A stretch of DNA of 10,406 nt from Bacteriovoracaceae bacterium (GTDB taxonomy: Bacteria; Bdellovibrionota; Bacteriovoracia; Bacteriovoracales; Bacteriovoracaceae). Each line of letters opens with the position of its first letter. Within the stretch, counting starts at the first letter, position 1. The notes under the pieces are model-generated. The model had not been told where the DNA came from, did no database searches, and saw nothing but the letters and a program-made list of their open reading frames with translations. The stretch covers positions 1-10,406 of the forward strand of contig CANFNN010000078.1 in the NCBI GenBank assembly GCA_947448095.1, written 5' to 3'. Position numbers and translations under genes: made by a program. Below are positions 1-6,870 of the stretch, in pieces.

Positions 1-26
1 GAGATTAAGTGCTTTGTCAGCAAAGG

Positions 27-56
27 AAGTGCTTTTGCGCTAAGTCAAAAGCACTT
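27..56. terminator. Perfect 11-bp inverted repeat downstream of the LysM gene, candidate terminator
   Basis: The arms AAGTGCTTTTG (27-37) and CAAAAGCACTT (46-56) are perfectly complementary around an 8-nt loop. The hairpin starts 9 bp past the stop codon of the minus-strand LysM gene, so it is well placed to end that operon. The T-run after the stem is weak on both strands (ATTTTA on plus, CCTTTG on minus), so a classic intrinsic terminator is not certain. It could be bidirectional, or an mRNA 3'-end stabiliser. A further copy of AAGTGCTTT lies at 7-15, with a small CTTTG/CAAAG hairpin at 12-25. Confidence 0.55.
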
Positions 57-64
57 ATTTTAGA

Positions 65-2347
65 TTATTTCTTCTCGGTATTTAAAAGCTCGTCTACTTC
101 TTCAACATCGAACTCATTAAGCCCGTATGGATTGTCTTTAGAGTTCAGATCTTCGTCCAGGTAGCGTTTGCCCATGTTCTCTTCAATCTCATCCAGAGAG
201 TCCTGATCAATGCTTCCTTGCTTCTTCTCGATGTCATTGATGTTCTCGCTCTCGAGAAGTTTGTCTTCATCTAGTTTCGCATCGTTGAGTATGGTCTCGG
301 CTTGCTCGATTTCATTTTCTAATCGTTCAAGGGCCTTAAGATCTTTTTCAGAATCTTTGATGACCGATTTTTCACGTTCTTGGCGCTCTAGTTCAGACAG
401 TTCATCTTCAGTAAGCTGGATTTTATCGGCCTGCTTGAGCAGATCATCATTAAGATTTTCAAGATTAAGTTCAACATCCAACTCTTCAAGGGCCTTGCCG
501 CCCATAAGCTCTTTTTTAGTTTGAGATTTGGCTTTCTTAGCGTTTATCTCACGCAGATGAGTTTCTTTCGTTTTAGTGATGGCAATATCACCTGGATAAA
601 AATCTCTGATTGTTTTAGAAACAACTACAGTGGCAAAATTATCGGTCAATGTGATAACGGTCAACTCACCTATTTTATAAGTCGGTTGATCAGTAATATT
701 TTCTTTTAATAGACGATCTTTAAATCCGAAAACTTCAAAAACGTTACCCATTTCAACGCCATCAGCTCGCCCACGGTCAAGATAAACCACGTCTCCGAAA
801 CCAAGTATTGATTGCATCGGATTAAAAGTCGCAAGGATCGCAGCTTCAACTAATCGCGAATTATAAGTAGTAGTGATGCGCTCCAATTTAGGAGTGTATG
901 TGGTAATGCGGTCTCCACGCTGAGGAGTTCCTGCGACTTCAATAAACTGAACTTCCCATTTATCTTTGATCTTGCGAATCAGTTTAATTTGCCCAACTAC
1001 GGCATACTTGTAGCCTTCGCGATCAGAGTTTTTATTTTGTGCCTTGCCCATAGAAGAATAGACAGAGAACTTATCACCAGGAAGAGCATTCACAGATTCA
1101 TCAAATTTCACGTAAGCCGAGTCACCAATCGTGAAGAAAATATTTTCGTCAGGCCCATTGGTAACTTCGCCAAAGTCTTGAACAATATTAGTTGAGACAA
1201 AAGTGCTGAGGTAAAATCCTTCTTTGAAGGAGTAAACAATTCTCGAATTCTTATCAAAACCTAGTTTGTCATAATTAGAAGGAATGATGACATCAAACTC
1301 ACTTCGAGGTGGTTCGTAATTTTCATACTCTCTATTTAGCGCCTGCTCACCCGCTTTATTCAGATCATCCATAGTCTCTTCAGAGGCATATTGAAAGTAA
1401 ACACCCTGATTCGTGAGGTCAGTTTTTTCTTCAAGCCACTTAGGTTTAGCATCATCTCCAAAATTGGCCAAATCATCGGCACTCGTATTCCCAATAGATC
1501 CAGGAACTGCATCCAGTTCACTTGACGTAAACTCTCCCAATTTTACTTGAGGAGGATTCGCTCCACTTCCGGTTGTGAATGATAAAACCATTCCAGGCTC
1601 AATAAAATGAGGATTGGTGATATAAGAGTTAATCGACCAAATTTTAGGGTAATAAAAGCCAGAACCAAAAACTTTCTTACTGATTTTAAATAACCAGTCA
1701 TTTTTTACGACTGTATAAGAATCAACTTTAGAAGCCGTAGCGACTTCATTCCACTCATTATCTGAAATTTGGCCTTGGATATTTTTTGCGATAGAAAGAA
1801 GATCTCTCTCCTCTCTTCCTACATCAAAAACTGCTGGCTCTGATGTTTCTTTCTTTTCTGTTGGTGCCGCAGCAGTAGATGTTTCAGTCTCTTCAACCTC
1901 GGTCTTCGCCGTATCTTTGGCAGGCTTAAATTCCTGATCATCTTCTAAATCAGTTTTTAAAGTATCTAAATCATCTGAGGGAGTTGCAACTGTTGCCGCC
2001 TCAGTGCTTGGCTCAAGAGATTCAAGAGTATCAGTTGTTTCGGCGTCAGAGGGAGAAACTGGGGCTTCTGCCGTTTCTGTCGTAGCCGTTGGCTCAGTTG
2101 CTTCAAGATCCTGAACTTCAGTCGATTCATCGGCAACCGGTTCAACAGTAGATTCGGGAGCCGATTTCGTTTCAGCTTTTGGGGCGGAAGGCTCTAGAAC
2201 TTCTTTGGTTTCGCTATTAGCAGATTTATTATCATCTAGTAACGTTTGGAGGTCCTGGTCATTAAGCTCTTCATCCTGGGCAAATGCCATAGGAGAAGAA
2301 TTCACCAAAAGTGCTACCGCGATGAGAAATGTTGCTTCTCTTTTCAC
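65..2347 (-). CDS. Secreted acidic LysM-domain envelope protein with duplicated C-terminal beta domain
   Basis: A 760-residue exported protein, probably periplasmic and peptidoglycan-associated. The GTG start gives a signal peptide with Lys/Arg at the N-terminus, a hydrophobic core and probable cleavage after AFA (residues 21-23). Residues 24-175 are a low-complexity, disordered-looking Glu/Thr/Ala/Pro/Ser linker. Residues 211-257 form a LysM module (YTVVKNDWLFKISKKVF through the EPGMVLSF end), which in known families binds N-acetylglucosamine in peptidoglycan. Residues about 350-592 are mostly beta and appear to hold two related units, near 408-482 and 518-590, each running from 'GD..Y' through 'G..F.V' to a final 'GD'; the second resembles FlgT C-terminal-like modules. 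Residues 600-725 are Glu/Lys-rich coiled coil, followed by an acidic tail. The upstream lipoprotein gene ends 16 bp away, and TAAGGATCAGG across that junction can serve as ribosome binding site, so the two are probably cotranscribed. The specific role is unknown; an envelope scaffold is my inference. Confidence 0.85.
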   Translation of the reverse strand: MKREATFLIAVALLVNSSPMAFAQDEELNDQDLQTLLDDNKSANSETKEVLEPSAPKAETKSAPESTVEPVADESTEVQDLEATEPTATTETAEAPVSPSDAETTDTLESLEPSTEAATVATPSDDLDTLKTDLEDDQEFKPAKDTAKTEVEETETSTAAAPTEKKETSEPAVFDVGREERDLLSIAKNIQGQISDNEWNEVATASKVDSYTVVKNDWLFKISKKVFGSGFYYPKIWSINSYITNPHFIEPGMVLSFTTGSGANPPQVKLGEFTSSELDAVPGSIGNTSADDLANFGDDAKPKWLEEKTDLTNQGVYFQYASEETMDDLNKAGEQALNREYENYEPPRSEFDVIIPSNYDKLGFDKNSRIVYSFKEGFYLSTFVSTNIVQDFGEVTNGPDENIFFTIGDSAYVKFDESVNALPGDKFSVYSSMGKAQNKNSDREGYKYAVVGQIKLIRKIKDKWEVQFIEVAGTPQRGDRITTYTPKLERITTTYNSRLVEAAILATFNPMQSILGFGDVVYLDRGRADGVEMGNVFEVFGFKDRLLKENITDQPTYKIGELTVITLTDNFATVVVSKTIRDFYPGDIAITKTKETHLREINAKKAKSQTKKELMGGKALEELDVELNLENLNDDLLKQADKIQLTEDELSELERQEREKSVIKDSEKDLKALERLENEIEQAETILNDAKLDEDKLLESENINDIEKKQGSIDQDSLDEIEENMGKRYLDEDLNSKDNPYGLNEFDVEEVDELLNTEKK

Positions 2348-2363
2348 CAGTTAAACCTGATCC

Positions 2364-3032
2364 TTATTTCGCTTCAAACACATCATTAATCATTGATGCG
2401 TATTGTTCTTTTTTATTTTGAATACCTAATTTATCACTGCAATTCATAGCAAACTTTAAAGAATCTAAAACCACACCTGAGTGCGCATTCTTATTTATTA
2501 TATCCTCAAAAACTTGCAGGGCCAAGTCGTACTGGCCCTTACCGTAAAGAAGTTCACCAATCTGAAACTTTGAGCGCGCTTTAACGGCCGGAACGCTGGA
2601 ATTTTCAAGTTGTTGAAAAATTTTTGTCGCTTCACCGGAGTTAGTCGATTTAAGTGCCATCGCCTTTTTAAAAAGGGCCAGCTGAGAGTCAAGATCAGTC
2701 GGTGCTTCTTCACTCGCTACGACAACCTGATTGGGAAAAGCATCAACGGTTTCAGCATTAGCAGATGTTTGAGCGAAATTTTCCGTAGATGATTTTTGCA
2801 ACTCATCGGCCAATGAGGATTGTTCTTTGTTTGGGTTTTCTTTGAGTGTTTCGTATTTTTTAGAAAGTTCTTCGTATTTCACAAGGAGTTGGTCATATTG
2901 TTCGCGAGGAACGGAACGAGATCGTTTTGCACTTTTTTCGTCATCTGCAACGAGAGATCGTTCAACATCCCGATACCAAGAGCATGAATTGAGGACTAAT
3001 AAGGTAAAGATAGCAATTAGGGCAGATTTCAA
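2364..3032 (-). CDS. TPR-containing lipoprotein with coiled coil (YbgF/CpoB-like layout)
   Basis: An envelope lipoprotein of 222 residues. I prefer the TTG start at 3032 over the ATG at 3044: GGAGG at 3038-3042 lies 5 nt before the TTG, and this start gives a typical signal peptide, MKSALIAIFTLLVLNSC, with the lipidated Cys at residue 17. From the ATG the same Shine-Dalgarno would fall inside the coding sequence and Glu-Asp would precede the only Lys. After the Cys comes a charged coiled-coil stretch (about 40-85), a Ser/Thr/Glu linker, then helical repeats from about 115 to the end, including GELLYGKGQYDLALQVFEDI, a good TPR motif. The coiled-coil-plus-TPR order recalls YbgF/CpoB of the Tol-Pal system, but no tol or pal gene is visible here. 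It is the first gene of an operon with the LysM protein, suggesting that the two act together. Confidence 0.85.
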   Translation of the reverse strand: MKSALIAIFTLLVLNSCSWYRDVERSLVADDEKSAKRSRSVPREQYDQLLVKYEELSKKYETLKENPNKEQSSLADELQKSSTENFAQTSANAETVDAFPNQVVVASEEAPTDLDSQLALFKKAMALKSTNSGEATKIFQQLENSSVPAVKARSKFQIGELLYGKGQYDLALQVFEDIINKNAHSGVVLDSLKFAMNCSDKLGIQNKKEQYASMINDVFEAK

Positions 3033-3083
3033 AGCGTCCTCCATGACATAACTTCTTAAATTTTTTGACTTTCCCTTCCTTTT

Positions 3084-3111
3084 ATTTTAATTGGTAATCC
3101 TTTTTCGTCAA
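3084..3111 (-). promoter_or_regulatory. Candidate sigma70-type promoter for the lipoprotein-LysM operon
   Basis: Read on the minus strand, TTGACG (3106-3111) and TAAAAT (3084-3089) each match consensus at 5 of 6 positions and are separated by 16 bp. Transcription would start near 3077, leaving a leader of about 45 nt before the TTG start at 3032. The -35 box touches the ribosome binding site of the divergent DUF4911-like gene, so the two units may interfere with each other. Confidence 0.5.
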
Positions 3112-3118
3112 GGAAACT

Positions 3119-3388
3119 ATGCCGCATACCTACCAATCGACTAAACAGCTCTTCTATTGCATCCTCAGAATGCCTAAGGACGATGCCTATTTCGTGTATT
3201 TCACGTTTGAATCCAATGAGGGGATGTGTTTCTACTCCACCGTGGATGAATCCTTAAAGGGGCAGTATAGGGACATAGAGGTCAGGTGTGCGATTGAATG
3301 GGAAGCGGATCTAAAGCAGCTCATCCAAAAACTCCAGACGGAAATCCGCCTGGATATTTTGGAAGAAAAAATTATTTTTGATTCTTAA
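3119..3388 (+). CDS. Small DUF4911-like protein
   Basis: An 89-residue soluble protein with no signal peptide or membrane segment. The core from about residue 11 to 75 follows the pattern I associate with DUF4911: a short strand (LFYCILRMP), an acidic turn, 'YF.YF.FESNEGM.FYSTVDE', a second strand (DIEVRCAIEW), and a C-terminal helix rich in Leu/Lys (DLKQLIQKLQTE). DUF4911 is a small family of unknown function known mainly from deltaproteobacterial-type genomes. AAGGAA (3110-3115) lies just before the ATG; the spacing is short but usable. Its last 17 bp overlap the end of the convergent peroxiredoxin gene, which argues against chance only weakly; the protein pattern is the main support. Function unknown. 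Confidence 0.65.
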   Translation: MPHTYQSTKQLFYCILRMPKDDAYFVYFTFESNEGMCFYSTVDESLKGQYRDIEVRCAIEWEADLKQLIQKLQTEIRLDILEEKIIFDS

Positions 3389-3971
3389 ACAGTTTTAAAA
3401 CATCATCATGGTGAGTTTTTGTATCTACCTTATGAATCACATGAATGATCTTTCCAGCACCATTAATCAGGAAACTCTGTCTCATTATTCCCATGTATTC
3501 ACGCCCCATGAACTTTTTTAGTCCCCATGAACCGTAGGCTTCGCAAACATTGTGGTCCAAATCAGACAACAGTGAGAAATTTAATTTGTCCTTATCTTCA
3601 AACTGCTTAAGTTTTTTGACTGGATCAGTACTAATTCCTAGCACCACAACATTAGCAGCTTTAAGTTTTGACTGAGAATCTCTTAGACCACATGCCTGAA
3701 CAGTACAACCCGGAGTCATGGCCTTAGGATAGAAATAAACCACGACATTTTGACCTCGAAAATCTTTTAGGGAAACTTTTTTTCCATTTTGATCTTCCAA
3801 AGTGAAGTCCGGAGCCGTTTGACCTACTTCAAGAGCAACTGACTTGACGGTCGCCGCGACTTTTTTGGGCTCAGCCTTCTTAGATACTTTCTTGGTGACT
3901 TTTTTTGTGACTTTCTTGGCAGGCTTTTTCACTACTTTTTTCGCCGCTTTCTTCACTACTTTCTTGGCCAT
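3372..3971 (-). CDS. bcp: Bcp/PrxQ-type peroxiredoxin with N-terminal lysine-rich histone-H1-like tail
   Basis: A thiol peroxidase that in known family members reduces hydrogen peroxide and organic hydroperoxides using thioredoxin. The catalytic core (about residues 43-199, close to the usual 155-residue Bcp length) carries the peroxiredoxin motif P82...T86-P-G-C89, with C89 as peroxidatic cysteine. C94, five residues later, occupies the position of the resolving cysteine in E. coli Bcp, and R164 in GIMRQSFLIN fits the conserved active-site arginine. Residues 1-41 are an unusual basic tail built from KKVVKK, KKAAKK and KKVTKK units, resembling histone H1 C-terminal tails and predicted to bind DNA or another polyanion. 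There is no signal peptide, so it is cytoplasmic. AAGGA sits 6 nt before the ATG, and gloB ends 12 bp upstream, indicating a gloB-bcp operon. Confidence 0.93.
   Translation of the reverse strand: MAKKVVKKAAKKVVKKPAKKVTKKVTKKVSKKAEPKKVAATVKSVALEVGQTAPDFTLEDQNGKKVSLKDFRGQNVVVYFYPKAMTPGCTVQACGLRDSQSKLKAANVVVLGISTDPVKKLKQFEDKDKLNFSLLSDLDHNVCEAYGSWGLKKFMGREYMGIMRQSFLINGAGKIIHVIHKVDTKTHHDDVLKLFKNQK
3861..3965 (-). repeat. Degenerate short repeats encoding the Lys-rich tail of Bcp
   Basis: This segment encodes residues 3-37 of the peroxiredoxin. It is made of tandem AAGAAA/AAAAAA-GTx-type units giving KK-x-x-KK; stretches such as CTTTCTTCACTACTTT recur on the plus strand. Such sequence can slip during replication, so tail length may vary between strains. 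Confidence 0.7.
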
Positions 3972-3983
3972 AATTTATCCTTT

Positions 3984-4739
3984 TTACCAGTTATCTCTTA
4001 ATGATCTTAGTTTTATAAACAAGTTTCGCTCAATTGAAGGCCCGCTATCAATAGACATTTTATGAACCATGGCCTTTTCTTGAATCTCTCTTGTATTTAG
4101 GCGCAAGAAGGGATTCACCTTCTTCTCCTGACCCAAGGTCCACTGGAGGCCTTGTTCAGTATCAGCAGCTTTTACCATTTTTAGCGCTTCATCAATTTCT
4201 TTATTCTCAGGCTCACAATCCTTAGCGAATAAAAGATTTTTTAAAACATAATCATGCCCTGGATAAAGCACAACATTATCCGGCAGTTTTTTTAATCGAT
4301 TAGTCGTTTCAAAAAGAGAAACAACATTTCCGCCCCCATGGCAATTGCCCACGCCACTATTAAATAATGTATCTCCGGAAAAAAGTGCCAGGACATCCTG
4401 TCCTTTTTGCCAATAAAACGCCACGTGATCACTAGTGTGTCCCGGAGTATCGATAAATTTGATCAGGTGCTGAGAATTAAGCTCTATTTGATTCTCATTT
4501 CTAGACAATACTGGGCAGTTAAACAGGCCTTGAAGCGCAGAGTTGCCACGAATATGATCCCAGTGTTGATGGGTGTTGAAAATTCCCATGAGCGTGAGAG
4601 ACTCTTTTTTGATATAATCAATTATCGGCTTCTCATCAAATGGATCAATCACCCAGGCGTGAGCTGTCGTAGAATCCCAGATGAGGTAGCTGAAGTTTCT
4701 TAAGTCGTTGTGCGCGTAAAAAATTTTAACCTGGATCAT
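3984..4739 (-). CDS. gloB: Glyoxalase II-like metallo-beta-lactamase-fold hydrolase
   Basis: Probable hydroxyacylglutathione hydrolase, which in known members converts S-lactoylglutathione to lactate and glutathione, the second step of methylglyoxal detoxification. Metal ligands are in place: H57-x-H59-x-D61-H62 in THQHWDHIRG, H101 in TPGHTSDH, D123 in FSGDTLF and H162 in YPGHDY. The YPGHDYVLKNLLFA stretch and the C-terminal NPFLR fit glyoxalase II rather than a generic MBL hydrolase, and 251 residues is the normal length. The segment after the bridging Asp reads GVGNCHGGG, where glutathione-binding members usually have GCGR/K-x-(F/Y)-EGT, so the thiol cofactor might not be glutathione. The ATG faces the divergent protease start with only 3 bp between; AAGGTAAG lies about 10 nt upstream. 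First gene of a detoxification operon with bcp. Confidence 0.87.
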   Translation of the reverse strand: MIQVKIFYAHNDLRNFSYLIWDSTTAHAWVIDPFDEKPIIDYIKKESLTLMGIFNTHQHWDHIRGNSALQGLFNCPVLSRNENQIELNSQHLIKFIDTPGHTSDHVAFYWQKGQDVLALFSGDTLFNSGVGNCHGGGNVVSLFETTNRLKKLPDNVVLYPGHDYVLKNLLFAKDCEPENKEIDEALKMVKAADTEQGLQWTLGQEKKVNPFLRLNTREIQEKAMVHKMSIDSGPSIERNLFIKLRSLRDNW

Positions 4740-4742
4740 AAC

Positions 4743-5993
4743 ATGTCTTACCTTTACTCATATTATACGCAAGTCTTCTTTCTCTTGTTCATTATCATCA
4801 ATCACGTCTCAGAAATCTACCTTACACGGCGACAATTAGAAATGTTTCGCAAACATGCCCAGACGCCACCTGAAGAATTTAAAACTTTTTTGACTGATTC
4901 CGAGCACCAAAAAGCGATTCAATACTCTTCGGCTAAACTTAAGATGGGTCTTTTTCATCTGGTCTTCGATGGAATTGTTCTCTTTTACTGGTTTCCCCTT
5001 AGAGGAGCTGAAAAACTCTACCTCGCCTTGCCTTTCGAGGGAATGCATCATGAGGTACTCTTTTTAATCACCTTCAGCATGATTCAATTTGCACTCGGCC
5101 TGCCTTGGTCAATTTTTTCGACATTTGTGTTGGAAGAAAAATTTGGTTTTAATAAATCGACTCCCAAGCTCTTTATTCTTGATCGAGTGAAAGGTTTGAT
5201 TCTAGGCGCAAGTATTGGGGTTCCCCTTCTCTACACCATCTTTTTTCTGTTTTCCTCGCTGGGAGACTGGTGGTGGCTAGCTAGTTTTGTCCTTCTAACC
5301 CTTTTTCAATTTTTCCTCGTCTGGATTTATCCTACGATTATTGCTCCTTTGTTTAATAAATTTCACCCGCTCGATGGGGATGAACTCAAACAAGGCATTG
5401 AAGCCTTAGTTCAGAGCGCTGGCTTCAACGCCAAAGAAGTTTTTGTCATGGATGCTTCACGCAGAAGCTCTCACGGAAATGCCTACTTTACGGGATTTGG
5501 AAAAAATAAGCGGGTGGTCTTTTTTGATACTTTACTCAAGCAGCTTGAGAACTCTGAAATTTTGGCCATCCTGGCCCACGAATTGGGGCACATGAAACTA
5601 AAGCATATTCCCAAGTCGATGCTAACCTCGATCATTTTGTCATTTTTAGGATTCTGGCTCATGGGGAAATTGGGCAATCAGCAGTGGTTTTTTCATGGCC
5701 ATTTTATCCGCTCAATGTCGCCAGGAGTTTTGCTTTTGCTTTTTACCCAAGCACTTCCTCTATACACTTTTTGGTTTACACCCATAGGGACTTGGATTTC
5801 GCGTAAACGGGAATTCGAAGCTGATGCCTATGCCGCAAAAGAAACGAATCCCCAAAATCTCATTCAGGGATTACTCAAACTCTACCAGCAGAATGCGAGC
5901 CCGGTAGTCACGGATAAAATCTATTCAGGCTTTTATCACTCGCATCCACCAGCACTCGAGAGAATTAGAAAACTCGAATCATTCAAAAGCTAG
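4743..5993 (+). CDS. Ste24-type M48 zinc metalloprotease, integral membrane
   Basis: A 416-residue inner-membrane protease of the CAAX-protease-1/Ste24 type of family M48. Zinc site: H279-E280-L-G-H283 in ILAHELGHMKLKHI, with E357 of REFEADAYA as third ligand. Other Ste24 hallmarks are present: TIIAPLFNKFHPL near 198-210 and RRSSHGNAYFTGFGKNKRVV near 240-259. About seven hydrophobic segments are visible, starting with residues 8-26. Bacteria lack CAAX prenylation, so the substrate is unknown; quality control of membrane proteins is a reasonable guess. I chose the ATG at 4743 over the GTG at 4710 because the GTG would add 11 polar residues and overlap gloB by 30 bp. Neither start has a strong Shine-Dalgarno. 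The 3' end overlaps the convergent hydrolase by 15 bp. Confidence 0.93.
   Translation: MSYLYSYYTQVFFLLFIIINHVSEIYLTRRQLEMFRKHAQTPPEEFKTFLTDSEHQKAIQYSSAKLKMGLFHLVFDGIVLFYWFPLRGAEKLYLALPFEGMHHEVLFLITFSMIQFALGLPWSIFSTFVLEEKFGFNKSTPKLFILDRVKGLILGASIGVPLLYTIFFLFSSLGDWWWLASFVLLTLFQFFLVWIYPTIIAPLFNKFHPLDGDELKQGIEALVQSAGFNAKEVFVMDASRRSSHGNAYFTGFGKNKRVVFFDTLLKQLENSEILAILAHELGHMKLKHIPKSMLTSIILSFLGFWLMGKLGNQQWFFHGHFIRSMSPGVLLLLFTQALPLYTFWFTPIGTWISRKREFEADAYAAKETNPQNLIQGLLKLYQQNASPVVTDKIYSGFYHSHPPALERIRKLESFKS
4762..4791 (-). promoter_or_regulatory. Candidate gloB-bcp promoter inside the protease coding sequence
   Basis: On the minus strand a perfect TATAAT (4762-4767) is preceded at 18 bp by TGAACA (4786-4791), a 4/6 match to the -35 consensus. 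Transcription would start near 4755, about 15 nt before the gloB ATG, so the leader would just contain AAGGTAAG. The promoter lies in codons 7-17 of the divergent protease. Confidence 0.5.
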
Positions 5994-6830
5994 GCCAGTT
6001 AGACACTGGCGAAGATAGTTTAAATAGGGTTTACGGAATTTTTCAATTTCATTATGAAGTTCATGATAGCCGCCCTCAAAAATTTTGAGCTGGGCATTCT
6101 TTTCGACATCGGTAAAATACTTGATCACAATTCCGGGATGCACCAACACATCCTCAGTTCCAATGGCGCAGTAGAGGGGGCACTTCACTCTCAGAGGCCG
6201 GGAGAAAACTTCGCGAGATGCCTTAATCACTTCTAGATATAACTTCGTATGAACTTTTAAGCAGGTAAGCTCATCTTTTACATAGCTCTCGTAAACTCGG
6301 CTGTCGTGAGAGAGTTTACGTAGATTCAAAACTTTTGCCACTGGGATAGTAGGAAGTTTCGTCAGACTTTCGAGTAAAAATTTAGGCGCATTGGCCAGAA
6401 CAGGTCCCATGAGTCCAGGAGCCCCCGCAGCAGGAGAGCTGAGAAATACTTTTTCTGGATAAAGCTCATCCTTAACATGATTCTGCATATAATCTGCAGT
6501 AATCAATCCACCCATTGAGTGACCAAAAAGAATATAAGAATTGAGATTAAAATGTTTTTGTAAATATTGAATCACAACATCTAAATCCTTAGAGAAATCA
6601 GAAAAGTTCTCGACCCATGCCCTTTTGCCTCCACTTCGTCCGTGTCCACGTAGGTCATAAATCGCGATGTTAAAATTCTGAGAAAAAAGCTTTAAAAAGA
6701 ACTCATGCCGCCCTAGGTGCTCTCCAAGACCGTGAGTAACGATCAACCATTTAGAACTGCCGGTTTCCCGAATCAGACATTTTAAGGGTGTTCCATCAAA
6801 AGAGATAATGTCCCGGTACTCGTTATTCAT
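5979..6830 (-). CDS. Alpha/beta hydrolase, monoacylglycerol lipase/lysophospholipase-like
   Basis: A 283-residue serine hydrolase of the Hydrolase_4 (serine aminopeptidase S33-like) group, whose members cleave monoglycerides, lysophospholipids and similar esters. The catalytic triad is visible: S105 in FGHSMGGL, D227 in GTEDVLVHPG, and H256 in EGGYHELHNE. The oxyanion region VTHGLGEHLGRHE (31-43) and YDLRGHGRSGG (58-68) closely follow monoglyceride lipases. There is no clear signal peptide, so it probably acts in the cytoplasm or at the inner membrane face. I took the ATG at 6830 rather than the TTG at 6833, since AAGGA lies 7 nt before the ATG. A near-consensus promoter and a palindrome lie in front of it, suggesting regulated expression. 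The true substrate cannot be read from the sequence. Confidence 0.9.
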   Translation of the reverse strand: MNNEYRDIISFDGTPLKCLIRETGSSKWLIVTHGLGEHLGRHEFFLKLFSQNFNIAIYDLRGHGRSGGKRAWVENFSDFSKDLDVVIQYLQKHFNLNSYILFGHSMGGLITADYMQNHVKDELYPEKVFLSSPAAGAPGLMGPVLANAPKFLLESLTKLPTIPVAKVLNLRKLSHDSRVYESYVKDELTCLKVHTKLYLEVIKASREVFSRPLRVKCPLYCAIGTEDVLVHPGIVIKYFTDVEKNAQLKIFEGGYHELHNEIEKFRKPYLNYLRQCLTGLAFE

Positions 6831-6841
6831 CAAATTTTCCT

Positions 6842-6853
6842 TTGTACGTACAA
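6842..6853. promoter_or_regulatory. Perfect 12-bp palindrome TTGTACGTACAA, candidate operator
   Basis: TTGTACGTACAA is its own reverse complement without a mismatch. It sits where the -35 region of the plus-strand promoter (-10 at 6862-6867) would be, and in the predicted 5' leader of the minus-strand hydrolase mRNA, next to its AAGGA site. A dimeric repressor bound here could block both units. The short length leaves room for chance. Confidence 0.4.
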
Positions 6854-6858
6854 GAGTC

Positions 6859-6867
6859 TGCTATAAT
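6859..6867 (+). promoter_or_regulatory. Extended -10 promoter for the leaderless CPVC gene
   Basis: TGC-TATAAT is a perfect extended -10 element. Its last base is 9 nt before the A of the ATG at 6876, so transcription should start within a base or two of the start codon, giving a leaderless mRNA. No good -35 is present (CCTTTG at 17 bp), as expected for extended -10 promoters. Confidence 0.6.
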
Positions 6868-6870
6868 CTT

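Noticed and set aside
210..524. Plus-strand ORF of 104 codons, Ser/Phe rich
   Set aside because: It lies antisense to the Glu/Lys-rich coiled coil of the LysM protein; Ser/Arg/Phe-rich composition is what the reverse strand of such codons gives. No ribosome binding site or family resemblance.
2498..2713. Minus-strand 71-codon ORF inside the TPR lipoprotein gene
   Set aside because: It is an out-of-frame reading of a well-supported gene, with no start signal and biased, unlikely composition.
2364..3032. Assignment of the lipoprotein as CpoB/YbgF of the Tol-Pal system
   Set aside because: Domain order is similar, but no tolQ, tolR, tolA, tolB or pal gene is nearby and the partner is a LysM protein, so only a resemblance is stated.
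3844..4065. Plus-strand ORF of 73 codons with a hydrophobic Phe/Thr/Ala repeat, resembling a membrane peptide
   Set aside because: It is the antisense of the lysine-rich Bcp tail (AAG/AAA read backwards gives CTT/TTT). The apparent membrane character is an artefact.
4710..4742. GTG start extending the M48 protease by 11 residues
   Set aside because: It overlaps gloB, adds a polar segment before the first membrane helix, and has no better ribosome binding site than the ATG at 4743.
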